From: Parendozoicomonas verongulae
GTDB taxonomy: Bacteria > Pseudomonadota > Gammaproteobacteria > Pseudomonadales > Endozoicomonadaceae
NCBI RefSeq assembly: GCF_009711465.1
Contig: NZ_SMME01000871.1
Span: 1-64,000, forward strand
Direction: 5' to 3'
Length of the DNA stretch: 64,000 bases
The position numbers and the translations under genes are program-made. Each line of letters opens with the position of its first letter. Position 1 is the stretch's first letter. Positions 44,553 through 53,055 of this stretch are shown here, piece after piece. The notes under the pieces were generated by a model. The model made no database searches, was not told the origin of the DNA, and worked only from the letters and a program-made list of their open reading frames with translations.

Positions 44553-45412
44553 TGTCCACCGTTGTAAATAATGATGCAATTCAACTGACCGGAACGGTCG
44601 CCAAAATGCACACAAAGCTGGGCGAGAACGGTCAGCCTGTGTCTTACAAATTGCCTGTGGGTGATGAATTTATTTCCATGAACGAGGCTATCGGGCGTAA
44701 AATTCGCCTGGAATACACTGGAAAAATTTTCTGTACCCACTGTAACCGTAAAACCAAAAAGAGTTTCAGTCAGGGCTTTTGCTGGCCCTGCTTCCAGAAA
44801 CTGGCCTGTTGCGATAGCTGTATCATGAGTCCGGAAAAGTGCCACTACCATAACGGCACCTGTCGTGAGCCGGAGTGGGGTGAAAAATTCTGCATGACGG
44901 ACCATGTCGTTTATCTGGCAAACTCCTCCGGCATCAAAGTGGGCATAACCCGCGCCAGCCAGGTGCCGACTCGCTGGATTGATCAGGGTGCGGTGCAGGC
45001 GCTGCCTGTTCTTCGGGTTGCCACACGACAACTCTCCGGTTTTGTGGAAGACCTTCTGCGTCAGGACGTCAACGACAGAACCAACTGGCGTGCCATGCTC
45101 AAAGGCCAGACAGTTGAAATTGATCTGGAACAGGAGCGTGAACGCCTGCTGGATAAATATGCGGATGGCATTGATGCTCTGCTGCAGGAACATGGCCTGC
45201 AGGCTGTTCAGCCAGTCACAGACGCTGTACCTTTAGACATCCACTACCCTGTAACCGAATATCCCACCAAGGTGACATCCTTTAATCTGGATAAGAACCC
45301 TGTGGCAGAAGGGGTATTGATGGGCATTAAAGGACAGTATTTGATTTTCGATACCGGCGTTATCAATATCCGCAAGTACACTGCCTACGAATTAAATATC
45401 GAAGTTTCTTGA
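44552..45412 (+). CDS. DUF2797 Cys-rich protein
   Basis: 286-aa protein of the DUF2797 family. A Cys-rich region at about residues 52-115 (CTHCNRKTKK, CWPCFQKLACCDSC, CHYHNGTC) is likely to bind zinc or an iron-sulfur cluster. The following VYLANSSGIKVGITRASQVP resembles a GIY-YIG-like fold, as noted for this family. Function is not known. Start overlaps the DUF1315 stop by one base. Confidence 0.85.
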   Translation: MSTVVNNDAIQLTGTVAKMHTKLGENGQPVSYKLPVGDEFISMNEAIGRKIRLEYTGKIFCTHCNRKTKKSFSQGFCWPCFQKLACCDSCIMSPEKCHYHNGTCREPEWGEKFCMTDHVVYLANSSGIKVGITRASQVPTRWIDQGAVQALPVLRVATRQLSGFVEDLLRQDVNDRTNWRAMLKGQTVEIDLEQERERLLDKYADGIDALLQEHGLQAVQPVTDAVPLDIHYPVTEYPTKVTSFNLDKNPVAEGVLMGIKGQYLIFDTGVINIRKYTAYELNIEVS

Positions 45413-45452
45413 TCGCGCAGAAGCTACAAGCGGCGAATCGCGATATCTGAAA

Positions 45453-45554
45453 GGCTGAGGTTTTACAGAGTATTTCACACACCATGGATGGCGTGAGAGC
45501 GACCCAATACAGAGATGTATTGACGGAGCGGAAATACCCTGTGAAACCTCGGCC
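45453..45554. repeat. Palindromic intergenic element (MITE/REP-like)
   Basis: Two 24-base arms at 45453-45476 and 45531-45554 are reverse complements at 21 of 24 positions. Inside are a second perfect hairpin, CAATACA-GAGA-TGTATTG (45505-45522), and a short CCATGGATGG motif. It fills the DUF2797-pepN gap, has no coding potential, and ends about 45 bases before the pepN ribosome-binding site. Confidence 0.65.
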
Positions 45555-45617
45555 GAAACTCTATAGTGAAGTCACATTTCCATACTCGGCCAAAAGCTGA
45601 GGCTTAAGGGAGAAAGA

Positions 45618-48257
45618 ATGAAAGACGCACAACCACGGGCTATTTATCTCAAGGATTATCAGCAGCCTGATTACTGGATTGATACCACAGCTCTGACCTT
45701 CGAGCTGGGTGAAGAATCCACGCTGGTGACATCTACCCTGAACTTTCACCTCAACGAATCCAAAACACACGACAGCCTGCCACCGCTGCCACTGCACGGC
45801 ACCGACATGGAACTGGTGAGCGTAGCGATTGATGGGGAAGTGATTCCAGCAGATCAGTATCAGGTTGATAAACACCAGCTGATGCTGCAGCCCAAGTCTG
45901 ACGCTTTTGAAACAACCATCGTGACCCGCATTAAGCCTCAGGAGAACACGTCTCTGGAAGGCTTATATCGCTCCAGCAGTATGTACTGTACTCAGTGTGA
46001 GGCCGAGGGTTTCCGCAAAATTACCTACTATCTGGATCGCCCGGATGTCATGTCTGTATTCACCACCACCGTGATTGCAGATAAAGAGAAGTACCCTGTG
46101 CTGCTCTCCAACGGTAATGCCATTAAGCGACAGGAGCTGGATAACGGCCGCCATATGGTGACCTGGAATGATCCGTTTAAAAAGCCAGCTTACCTGTTCG
46201 CACTGGTGGCCGGTAACCTTGAGTTTATTGAAGACTCCTTCACCACCATGAGTGGCCGTGAAGTGAACCTGAAAATCTTCACCGAAGCCCATAATATCAC
46301 CAAGTGCGACCACGCCATGCGCTCCCTGAAAAAGGCCATGAAGTGGGACGAAGAGGTGTATGGTCGTGAATACGATCTCGACATGTTTATGATCGTAGCG
46401 GTGGATGACTTCAATATGGGGGCCATGGAGAACAAGGGCCTTAACATCTTTAACTCTTCCGCTGTGCTGGCTCGCCCCGATACCGCTACCGATGCTGCAT
46501 TTCAGCGTATTGAAGCGGTAGTGGCTCATGAATACTTCCATAACTGGTCGGGCAACCGTGTAACCTGCCGTGACTGGTTCCAGCTGAGCCTGAAAGAAGG
46601 TTTCACCGTATTCCGTGATGCCGAGTTCTCTGCGGATATGAACTCCCGCACTGTAAAACGTGTGGAAGATGTGAACCTGCTGCGCAGCCATCAGTTTGTG
46701 GAAGACGCTGGCCCTATGGCCCACCCCATTCGTCCGGATTCCTTTATCGAAATCAACAACTTCTACACCCTGACGATTTACGAAAAAGGTGCGGAAGTTG
46801 TGCGCATGATTCATAACATCGTCGGTAAAGAGGGTTTCCGCAAAGGCTCCGACCTGTACTTTGAACGCCACGACGGTCAGGCGGTGACCACTGAAAACTT
46901 CGTATCCGCCATGGAAGATGCCAACGGCGTTGACCTGACCCAGTTCCAGCGTTGGTACAACCAGGCCGGTACACCTGTTCTGGATGTGAGTGATGCTTAC
47001 GACGAAGAGAAGCAGGAATACAGCCTGACCATCAAGCAAAGCTGCCCGGCTACACCGGGGCAGAACACCAAGCTGCCGTTCCATATTCCCGTGGAAATCG
47101 GCCTGCTGGACGGTGAAGGCGAGCCTATGCCTGTGACACCAGACGGTAAGACGACCACGGTTCTGGATCTGAAAGACGAAGAGCAGACCTTTGTATTTGC
47201 CGGTATGGATGAACGTCCACTGCCGTCTCTGCTGCGGGGTTTCTCCGCACCGGTTCGCCTGAACTACGACTACAGTCGTGAAGATCTGGTGTTCCTGATG
47301 AGCAACGATGAAGATGGCTTTAACCGCTGGGACAGCTGCCAGCGTCTGGCTATCGACGTACTGATGGAGCTGGTAAGCGCCATTCAGGAAGGCAAAGAAC
47401 TGGTGGTGGACACCAGCCTGATCAACGCTTACGGGCAGCTGCTGGCGGATGAGTCTCTGGATAAGGCGATGGTGGCAGAAATGCTGAACCTGCCTTCCGA
47501 AACGTATCTGGCCGAGCAGATGGACGTTATCGATGTTGATGCTATCCACCAGGCCCGCGAGTTTGTGAAGCAGCAGATTGCCGCAGGTTTGAAAGATCAG
47601 CTGGTAGACACTTACAAGAAGCTGAGAACAGACAAGCCTTACCAGCCCGAAGCTGCTGATATTGCTGAGCGCTCCCTCAAGAACACCTGTATGGCCTATC
47701 TGACTGAGCTGGACGACGTTGTGGGTGTTGATCTGGCAAAAGCCCAGTATGAATCTGCTACCAATATGACTGACACCATGGCCGCCATGGGCTGCCTGAT
47801 CAATGCCAGCCATGAAAGTGCGGCTCCAGCCGCGAAGATGGTGCTGGCAGAGTTTGCCGAGAAGTGGGCAGACGATAACAATGTGATGGATATGTGGTTC
47901 TCTTCCCAGGCCGGCAGTGCAAGCACAAAGCTTGAGACAGTCAAAGCCTTAATGGAGCACCCTTCTTACGACAAGAAGAACCCGAATAAGATGCGTGCCG
48001 TAGTGTCTGCCTTCTGTGTGCGTAATCTTGTGAACTTTCATGATCTGTCCGGCTCTGGCTATGAATTCCTGACTGATGAAGTGATTCGTGTCGATGCCCT
48101 GAATCCTCAAATGGCTGCCCGCCTGATTAACCCATTAACGCGCTGGAAGCGTTACGATGAAGCGCGCAAAGAGCTGATGCAGAAAGCACTCAAACGTATC
48201 CAGAAACATGAATTGTCTGCGGACATCTTTGAAGTGGTGAGCAAATCGTTGGCGTAA
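45618..48257 (+). CDS. pepN: Aminopeptidase N
   Basis: 879-aa M1 metallopeptidase that removes N-terminal residues from peptides in the cytoplasm. The exopeptidase motif GAMENKG is followed by the zinc site HEYFHNW near residue 304 and the second Glu in LKEGFTVFRD. The C-terminal helical DUF3458 domain reaches the end. Length matches E. coli PepN (870 aa). ATG 45618 has GGGAG upstream, and a terminator follows at 48278. Confidence 0.96.
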   Translation: MKDAQPRAIYLKDYQQPDYWIDTTALTFELGEESTLVTSTLNFHLNESKTHDSLPPLPLHGTDMELVSVAIDGEVIPADQYQVDKHQLMLQPKSDAFETTIVTRIKPQENTSLEGLYRSSSMYCTQCEAEGFRKITYYLDRPDVMSVFTTTVIADKEKYPVLLSNGNAIKRQELDNGRHMVTWNDPFKKPAYLFALVAGNLEFIEDSFTTMSGREVNLKIFTEAHNITKCDHAMRSLKKAMKWDEEVYGREYDLDMFMIVAVDDFNMGAMENKGLNIFNSSAVLARPDTATDAAFQRIEAVVAHEYFHNWSGNRVTCRDWFQLSLKEGFTVFRDAEFSADMNSRTVKRVEDVNLLRSHQFVEDAGPMAHPIRPDSFIEINNFYTLTIYEKGAEVVRMIHNIVGKEGFRKGSDLYFERHDGQAVTTENFVSAMEDANGVDLTQFQRWYNQAGTPVLDVSDAYDEEKQEYSLTIKQSCPATPGQNTKLPFHIPVEIGLLDGEGEPMPVTPDGKTTTVLDLKDEEQTFVFAGMDERPLPSLLRGFSAPVRLNYDYSREDLVFLMSNDEDGFNRWDSCQRLAIDVLMELVSAIQEGKELVVDTSLINAYGQLLADESLDKAMVAEMLNLPSETYLAEQMDVIDVDAIHQAREFVKQQIAAGLKDQLVDTYKKLRTDKPYQPEAADIAERSLKNTCMAYLTELDDVVGVDLAKAQYESATNMTDTMAAMGCLINASHESAAPAAKMVLAEFAEKWADDNNVMDMWFSSQAGSASTKLETVKALMEHPSYDKKNPNKMRAVVSAFCVRNLVNFHDLSGSGYEFLTDEVIRVDALNPQMAARLINPLTRWKRYDEARKELMQKALKRIQKHELSADIFEVVSKSLA

Positions 48258-48277
48258 ACTGACATTTTAACTGGCAT

Positions 48278-48311
48278 AAGAAACCGGCTTGTATGGCCGG
48301 TTTCTTCTTTG
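48278..48311 (+). terminator. Rho-independent terminator of pepN
   Basis: AAGAAACCGGC at 48278-48288 pairs perfectly with GCCGGTTTCTT at 48296-48306 around a 7-base loop, followed by CTTTG. Confidence 0.8.
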
Positions 48312-48340
48312 TAGTGAATTTGTCTACAACTTGTCTGCTT

Positions 48341-48372
48341 TGTACGTCAAAATACGTACATAAAACTATACA
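48341..48372 (+). promoter_or_regulatory. Palindromic operator and promoter of the DUF1302 cluster
   Basis: TGTACGT-CAAAAT-ACGTACA at 48341-48360 is a perfect 7+6+7 palindrome. A -10-like TATACA lies at 48367-48372, so the palindrome covers the -35 region, as expected for a repressor or activator of TetR or a similar family. The DUF1302 gene starts about 170 bp downstream; the rest of that leader holds nothing I recognise. Confidence 0.55.
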
Positions 48373-48543
48373 AAAATTACAAATCAGGATAAATTGACCG
48401 CAGCCTGAGGTGGGATGGTCAGCTGTTAATCAGGGCAAGTGAAGTGGAGGGGAACCCTTGTCGCTTGAACGAATGGCCAGAGTCCACCCGGGGTGAAAAA
48501 TTCATCACACAAAAATAAGAACGCCATAAGGTTGATAATAATA

Positions 48544-50505
48544 ATGAAGCTGCGCAGGATTTCTGTTTCTACCCCTATACATATCGCCCCTGCGAAGGCA
48601 GGTTTTGCCCTGGCCAGTATTCTGGCAGTGGCTCCGGTTCAGGCTGTTGAGTTTGACCTGATGGATGGCAATGTCTCCGGCTCTCTGGATACCACTGTTT
48701 CCTACGGCGCTATGTGGCGTGTGCAGGGACAGGACAAGAATAACGACAGTATGAACGGCAACGATGGAAACCGTAACTACGACACCGGTATCGTATCTCA
48801 GGTTTACAAAATTACCTCCGATCTGGAACTGAACTACGAGAACTATGGCCTGTTCGCCCGTGGTACGGCTTTCTATGATTCCGAACTGGGTGGAAGCACT
48901 AACTACGGGAAGAAGTCCTGGCATGCTGATCAGCCAAGTCAAGCTCAGAACGCTAACCCCAATAACCCTGCAAACCGTTTTACCAAAGATGCCAGGGATA
49001 TTTCCGGTAAGGATGCCCAACTACTGGATGCTTATGTTTATGGCAGCTGGGATGTAATGGATCGTCCGGTTGATGTCCGCCTGGGTAAGCAGGTTCTGAG
49101 CTGGGGGGAAGGTATCTTCTACCGTAATGGTATTAACACCACCAACCCTCTTGACGCTGCCAAATTCCGCCTGCCCGGCTCTGAACTGAAAGAAGCTCTG
49201 ATTCCTGTAGAAACCTTTGGTGTGAGCATTGGTTTGACGGATAATCTGTCTATGGATGCGTTCTATCAGTTCAACTTCCGTAAGACTCAGATTGATCCAG
49301 TGGGCACTTATTTTGCTGAGACGGATCTTTTTGCTGAGGGTGGTAACACTGCCTACACCCAATCTTTAGGGACAGCTGAGCGGCCTGTTATTCAAGGGTA
49401 TGCTGGGTCTGCTGCGGTGCAGTCAGGTGCATTAAGGGGTCTTGGTATTACTGGTGAAGCAAATACTTCCTTTTCCTCAATTGGAGTGACGCAGGTAGCA
49501 CGCATAGGAAAAGATATAAACGCGAGTGATGATGGGCAGTTTGGTGTATCATTCCGATATGTCGCTGAAGAGCTAAATGATACGGAGTTCGGTTTTTATT
49601 TTGTGAACTATCACAATAAAGAACCACTTATCTATGCAAAACTGGATAAGGACTTCACGGGAGTAGATATTGCCACACTAACCGGGGCGTTAACTCCTGA
49701 TTATGGATCAGCAGCTGGAACAACGGCTCAAGGGTTGGCGACTATAGAACTACTGGATAATGTAGAGGCGAATCGGAAGTATGTTGAAGATATCCGAGTT
49801 TACGGCTTCAGCTTCAGTACAACATACGGTAATACTTCCTTTGCAGGTGAAGTAGCCTATCGTCCAAATTTACCAATTGGTATAGCAACAACAAATGACC
49901 TGCTAGGCGATATGATTCTTCAGGGGGGAACAGTCGCTGATGGTGATACAGGCCTCATAGCAGGTGAGACTGTAGCCTTAGGTGGTGAAGTTAATAACTA
50001 CGAGCGTGTCGAGTCATATAATATTTCTCTTTCCGCTATCCATAACTTTGGCCCAGTTATGAGCTTTGACTCCTTGTTCGGCATTGTTGAAGTTGCCTCT
50101 GAACATCTGCGTGGCTCTAACTTTACGTATAACTCTATTGGAGGTGAACGTAAGTTTGCTGGGCGCGGCGACTGTGCGTACGTTGACTTCAATTCCGGTG
50201 AATGTAACGAAGACGACCAAATCTCCAAAAACGCCTACGGCTACAGCGCAGTTCTCGCCGGTTCCTGGAACGACGTTTACGCTGGTGTAACCCTGAACCC
50301 CTACCTGCGCTGGAGTCAGGACGTAAAGGGTAATTCCCACCGTACCGGTAACTTCCTGGAAGGAAAGAACTCCATGACTATAGGCATGAAGGCTCAGTAC
50401 CTGGATCTGGAAGGTGAAATCCAGTACACCGAGTTTACTGGCCCAGGCACTTACAGTCAGCGTGACCGTGACAATATCTCCATCGGTGTGAAATACTCCT
50501 TCTAA
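48544..50505 (+). CDS. DUF1302 outer-membrane protein
   Basis: 653-aa protein with a signal peptide (FALASILAVAPVQAVEFD) and a beta-barrel-like composition ending in the aromatic VKYSF. DUF1302 features include VEFDLMDGNVSGSLDTTVSYG, a VDVRLGKQVLSWGE segment and the C-terminal YLRWSQDVKGNS. ATG 48544 gives the signal peptide; GTG 48493 is an in-frame alternative. Bases about 49330-50150 use more rare codons (ATA, CTA, GGA, CGA) than both flanks, suggesting recombination in the exposed middle part. It heads a four-gene cluster with DUF1329, a YCF48-like protein and an RND exporter. Confidence 0.87.
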   Translation: MKLRRISVSTPIHIAPAKAGFALASILAVAPVQAVEFDLMDGNVSGSLDTTVSYGAMWRVQGQDKNNDSMNGNDGNRNYDTGIVSQVYKITSDLELNYENYGLFARGTAFYDSELGGSTNYGKKSWHADQPSQAQNANPNNPANRFTKDARDISGKDAQLLDAYVYGSWDVMDRPVDVRLGKQVLSWGEGIFYRNGINTTNPLDAAKFRLPGSELKEALIPVETFGVSIGLTDNLSMDAFYQFNFRKTQIDPVGTYFAETDLFAEGGNTAYTQSLGTAERPVIQGYAGSAAVQSGALRGLGITGEANTSFSSIGVTQVARIGKDINASDDGQFGVSFRYVAEELNDTEFGFYFVNYHNKEPLIYAKLDKDFTGVDIATLTGALTPDYGSAAGTTAQGLATIELLDNVEANRKYVEDIRVYGFSFSTTYGNTSFAGEVAYRPNLPIGIATTNDLLGDMILQGGTVADGDTGLIAGETVALGGEVNNYERVESYNISLSAIHNFGPVMSFDSLFGIVEVASEHLRGSNFTYNSIGGERKFAGRGDCAYVDFNSGECNEDDQISKNAYGYSAVLAGSWNDVYAGVTLNPYLRWSQDVKGNSHRTGNFLEGKNSMTIGMKAQYLDLEGEIQYTEFTGPGTYSQRDRDNISIGVKYSF

Positions 50506-50610
50506 TCGAAGAGATTGCTAAAAACGGGGCTGGTTTTGGCTGGCCCCACTACACTGTTTCGTTGCCATCTCATTCGGGGCTGATATCAGGGCTAAGCGAG
50601 AACAAAAATT

Positions 50611-51984
50611 ATGAGAACAACAAGAACACTCATAGCCAGTCTGGCTGCACTTATGTTATGTGCCGGTCCGGTTTCGGCAAAAGTGTCCACCGTCGAAGCC
50701 AATAAGCTGGGCAATGAACTCACTCCCCTGGGGGCTGAGCAAAAGGGGAATGCTGATGGCAGTATTCCTGAGTGGAAACCGTTTACCAAAGCAGACTTTC
50801 CGGCCAGTTACACCAAGCCCGGTCAGCACCTGCCTAACCCTTATCCTGACGATAAACCGTTGTTTACCATCACAGCCGCGAATCTGGAAAAATACAAAGA
50901 CAATCTGACTGCTGGTCAGATTGCCCTGTTCAAGGCGTATCCTGATACCTTCCAGATGCCGGTCTATCAGACTCGCCGTAACGCTTACTACCCTGAGCGT
51001 ATCTACCAGAACACCAAAAAAGCCGCTAAACAAGCCCAGCTTCTGCCCGGTGGTAATGGCTTTACAGGTATCAGTGATGCTTATCCTTTCCCCATTCCCA
51101 AGAATGGTCTGGAAGCCCTGTGGAACCACATCGTTCGTTACCGTGGTGAATACCTTGTCCGCCGTGCTTCCGAGGTAGCCGTGCAGAGGAATGGTAGCTA
51201 CTCGCTGGTCACTTCCCAACAGGAAGTGTATTTCAAGTACAATGATCCCAAGGTGTCTGCTGCCGATCTGGATAACATCATCTTCTACTACCTGTCGTTT
51301 ACCAAGACACCTGCACGCTTGGCTGGTGGCGCTGTTCTGGTTCACGAAACCCTGGATCAGGTCAGGCAGCCACGTAAGGCGTGGGGTTATAACGCAGGCC
51401 AGCGTCGTGTACGCCGTGCACCAAACCTGGCTTACGATACACCAATTGCGGCAGCGGACGGCCTGCGTACAGCCGACGACACCGATATGTATAACGGTGC
51501 CCCCGACCGCTATGACTGGAAGCTGTTGGGCAAGAAGGAAGTCTACATTCCTTACAACAACTACGACTTGCTCAGCCCCAAGCTGAAGTATGAAGACATA
51601 CTGGGCACCGGCCACCTGAACCCTGCCCACACCCGTTACGAGAAGCACCGTGTATGGGTCGTGGAAGGCAACCTGAAGAAAGGTAAGCGTCACATCTACT
51701 CCAAGCGTGTAATCTACCTGGATGAAGACAGCTGGGGTGCCGCGGTTGTAGATCAGTACGATGGCCGTGGTGATTTGTGGCGTGTAAACATGGCTTATCT
51801 GACTAACATCTACGACATGCCAACCACCTGGACTGTACTGGATACTTTCCATGATTTGCAGTCCCGTCGTTACCATGTTCAGGGTCTGTCAAACGAAGAG
51901 TCCGAATTCCTGAACTTCACCAATGCGATCCCCGGTGAGAAGTACTTCAAGCCTTCCGCACTGCGCCGTCGTGGTCGCCGCTAA
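50611..51984 (+). CDS. DUF1329 periplasmic/outer-membrane lipid-associated protein
   Basis: 457-aa protein with signal peptide (LAALMLCAGPVSAK). DUF1329 features: GNELTPLGAEQKGN, YRGEYLVRR and the C-terminal VWVVEGNLKKGKRHIYSKR. DUF1329 proteins are LolB-like in fold and almost always occur with DUF1302 proteins. Codon use is that of a highly expressed gene. It follows DUF1302 by 105 bp. Confidence 0.88.
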   Translation: MRTTRTLIASLAALMLCAGPVSAKVSTVEANKLGNELTPLGAEQKGNADGSIPEWKPFTKADFPASYTKPGQHLPNPYPDDKPLFTITAANLEKYKDNLTAGQIALFKAYPDTFQMPVYQTRRNAYYPERIYQNTKKAAKQAQLLPGGNGFTGISDAYPFPIPKNGLEALWNHIVRYRGEYLVRRASEVAVQRNGSYSLVTSQQEVYFKYNDPKVSAADLDNIIFYYLSFTKTPARLAGGAVLVHETLDQVRQPRKAWGYNAGQRRVRRAPNLAYDTPIAAADGLRTADDTDMYNGAPDRYDWKLLGKKEVYIPYNNYDLLSPKLKYEDILGTGHLNPAHTRYEKHRVWVVEGNLKKGKRHIYSKRVIYLDEDSWGAAVVDQYDGRGDLWRVNMAYLTNIYDMPTTWTVLDTFHDLQSRRYHVQGLSNEESEFLNFTNAIPGEKYFKPSALRRRGRR

Positions 51985-52074
51985 ATTATCTGTATGACCT
52001 TTCTGGTGTCCGGCTTTTGTTGAAGCCGGGCTCCAGCCTCAGAACAACCAATAATAATTATCACAGGGTCTGCT

Positions 52075-53040
52075 ATGAAGTTTCCCTCATCCTTACCTTC
52101 CGCCTGTTCGGGGCTACTGGCCTTGGGGCTGGCCCTGGCGGGGGGAGTTGCAGCTGCTGAACCGGCTTCTGATCGTGTTCTCTCCTCACTGTTTAATGAT
52201 ATTGACCGCGCTGGTAACAGCTCACGGGTTGTTGCAGTAGGCGACCGGGGTTATGTGGTGTGGTCCGACGATATGGGTAAAGGCTGGAAGCAGACTCAAA
52301 CCCCTTCTGAAGTGCTGCTGACAGCTGTTGACTTTCCAACCGGGTCTGTTGGCTATGCCGTAGGGCATGATGCTGAAGTGTTTAAATCCCTAGATGGCGG
52401 CCAGACCTGGACACGGGTGTATCAGGATATGGAAGCAGAGGTTCCTCTGCTGGACGTGCATTTTACCGACAAAAATACCGGCTTTGCCCTCGGTGCCTAC
52501 GGTTATCTGATTCATACGACAGATGGCGGTAAAACCTGGCACGACCGCAGGGACTCCGTAGATAACGAAGACGAATTTCACTTCAATGCAATGACCAGTC
52601 TGAAAGATGGCACGCTGGTGATGGCCGGCGAAGCGGGCACCCTGTACCGCTCTACCAGCAATGGCTCCGACTGGGAAACCCTCGAAAGCCCCTATGAAGG
52701 CTCCTTCTTTGGTGTGCAGTCTCTGGAGCAATTTAATGCTGCAGTCGCTTATGGTTTGCGGGGGAATGCGTTTATTACCGTCGATAGCGGTAAAACCTGG
52801 GAAGAGCTGGATACGGGAACTGAACAGTCGCTGTTCAGTGCCGTTGTGTTACCGGGCAATCTTCCTCTGCTGGTCGGTGGCAGTGGCACGCTGGCATTGA
52901 ACGATGGTGACGACAGTCTGGTTGCCAATCAGCCAGATCGCGCCACCCTGACCGGCGTTGTGCTGGCGCGTGATAATGCTTATATCGTGACCGGCGTTAA
53001 CGGTGTGAAGCGTGTGAACCCATCCATTCTCGGGCAGTGA
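52075..53040 (+). CDS. YCF48/BNR-repeat exported protein
   Basis: 321-aa exported beta-propeller-like protein. A signal peptide (LLALGLALAGGVAAAEP) precedes repeated motifs of the type SxDGGxTW: SLDGGQTWTRV, TDGGKTWHDR, NGSDWETL, DSGKTWEEL. The repeats match the YCF48 or photosystem-stability-like family. In similar clusters it accompanies an MMPL exporter and is presumed to be an accessory. It lies 15 bp before the exporter gene. Confidence 0.86.
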   Translation: MKFPSSLPSACSGLLALGLALAGGVAAAEPASDRVLSSLFNDIDRAGNSSRVVAVGDRGYVVWSDDMGKGWKQTQTPSEVLLTAVDFPTGSVGYAVGHDAEVFKSLDGGQTWTRVYQDMEAEVPLLDVHFTDKNTGFALGAYGYLIHTTDGGKTWHDRRDSVDNEDEFHFNAMTSLKDGTLVMAGEAGTLYRSTSNGSDWETLESPYEGSFFGVQSLEQFNAAVAYGLRGNAFITVDSGKTWEELDTGTEQSLFSAVVLPGNLPLLVGGSGTLALNDGDDSLVANQPDRATLTGVVLARDNAYIVTGVNGVKRVNPSILGQ

Positions 53041-53055
53041 TTTGGATCTTATTTT

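Noticed and set aside
45963-47813. 616-codon open frame antisense to pepN
   Set aside because: Shadow of pepN with low-quality composition rich in His and Gln.
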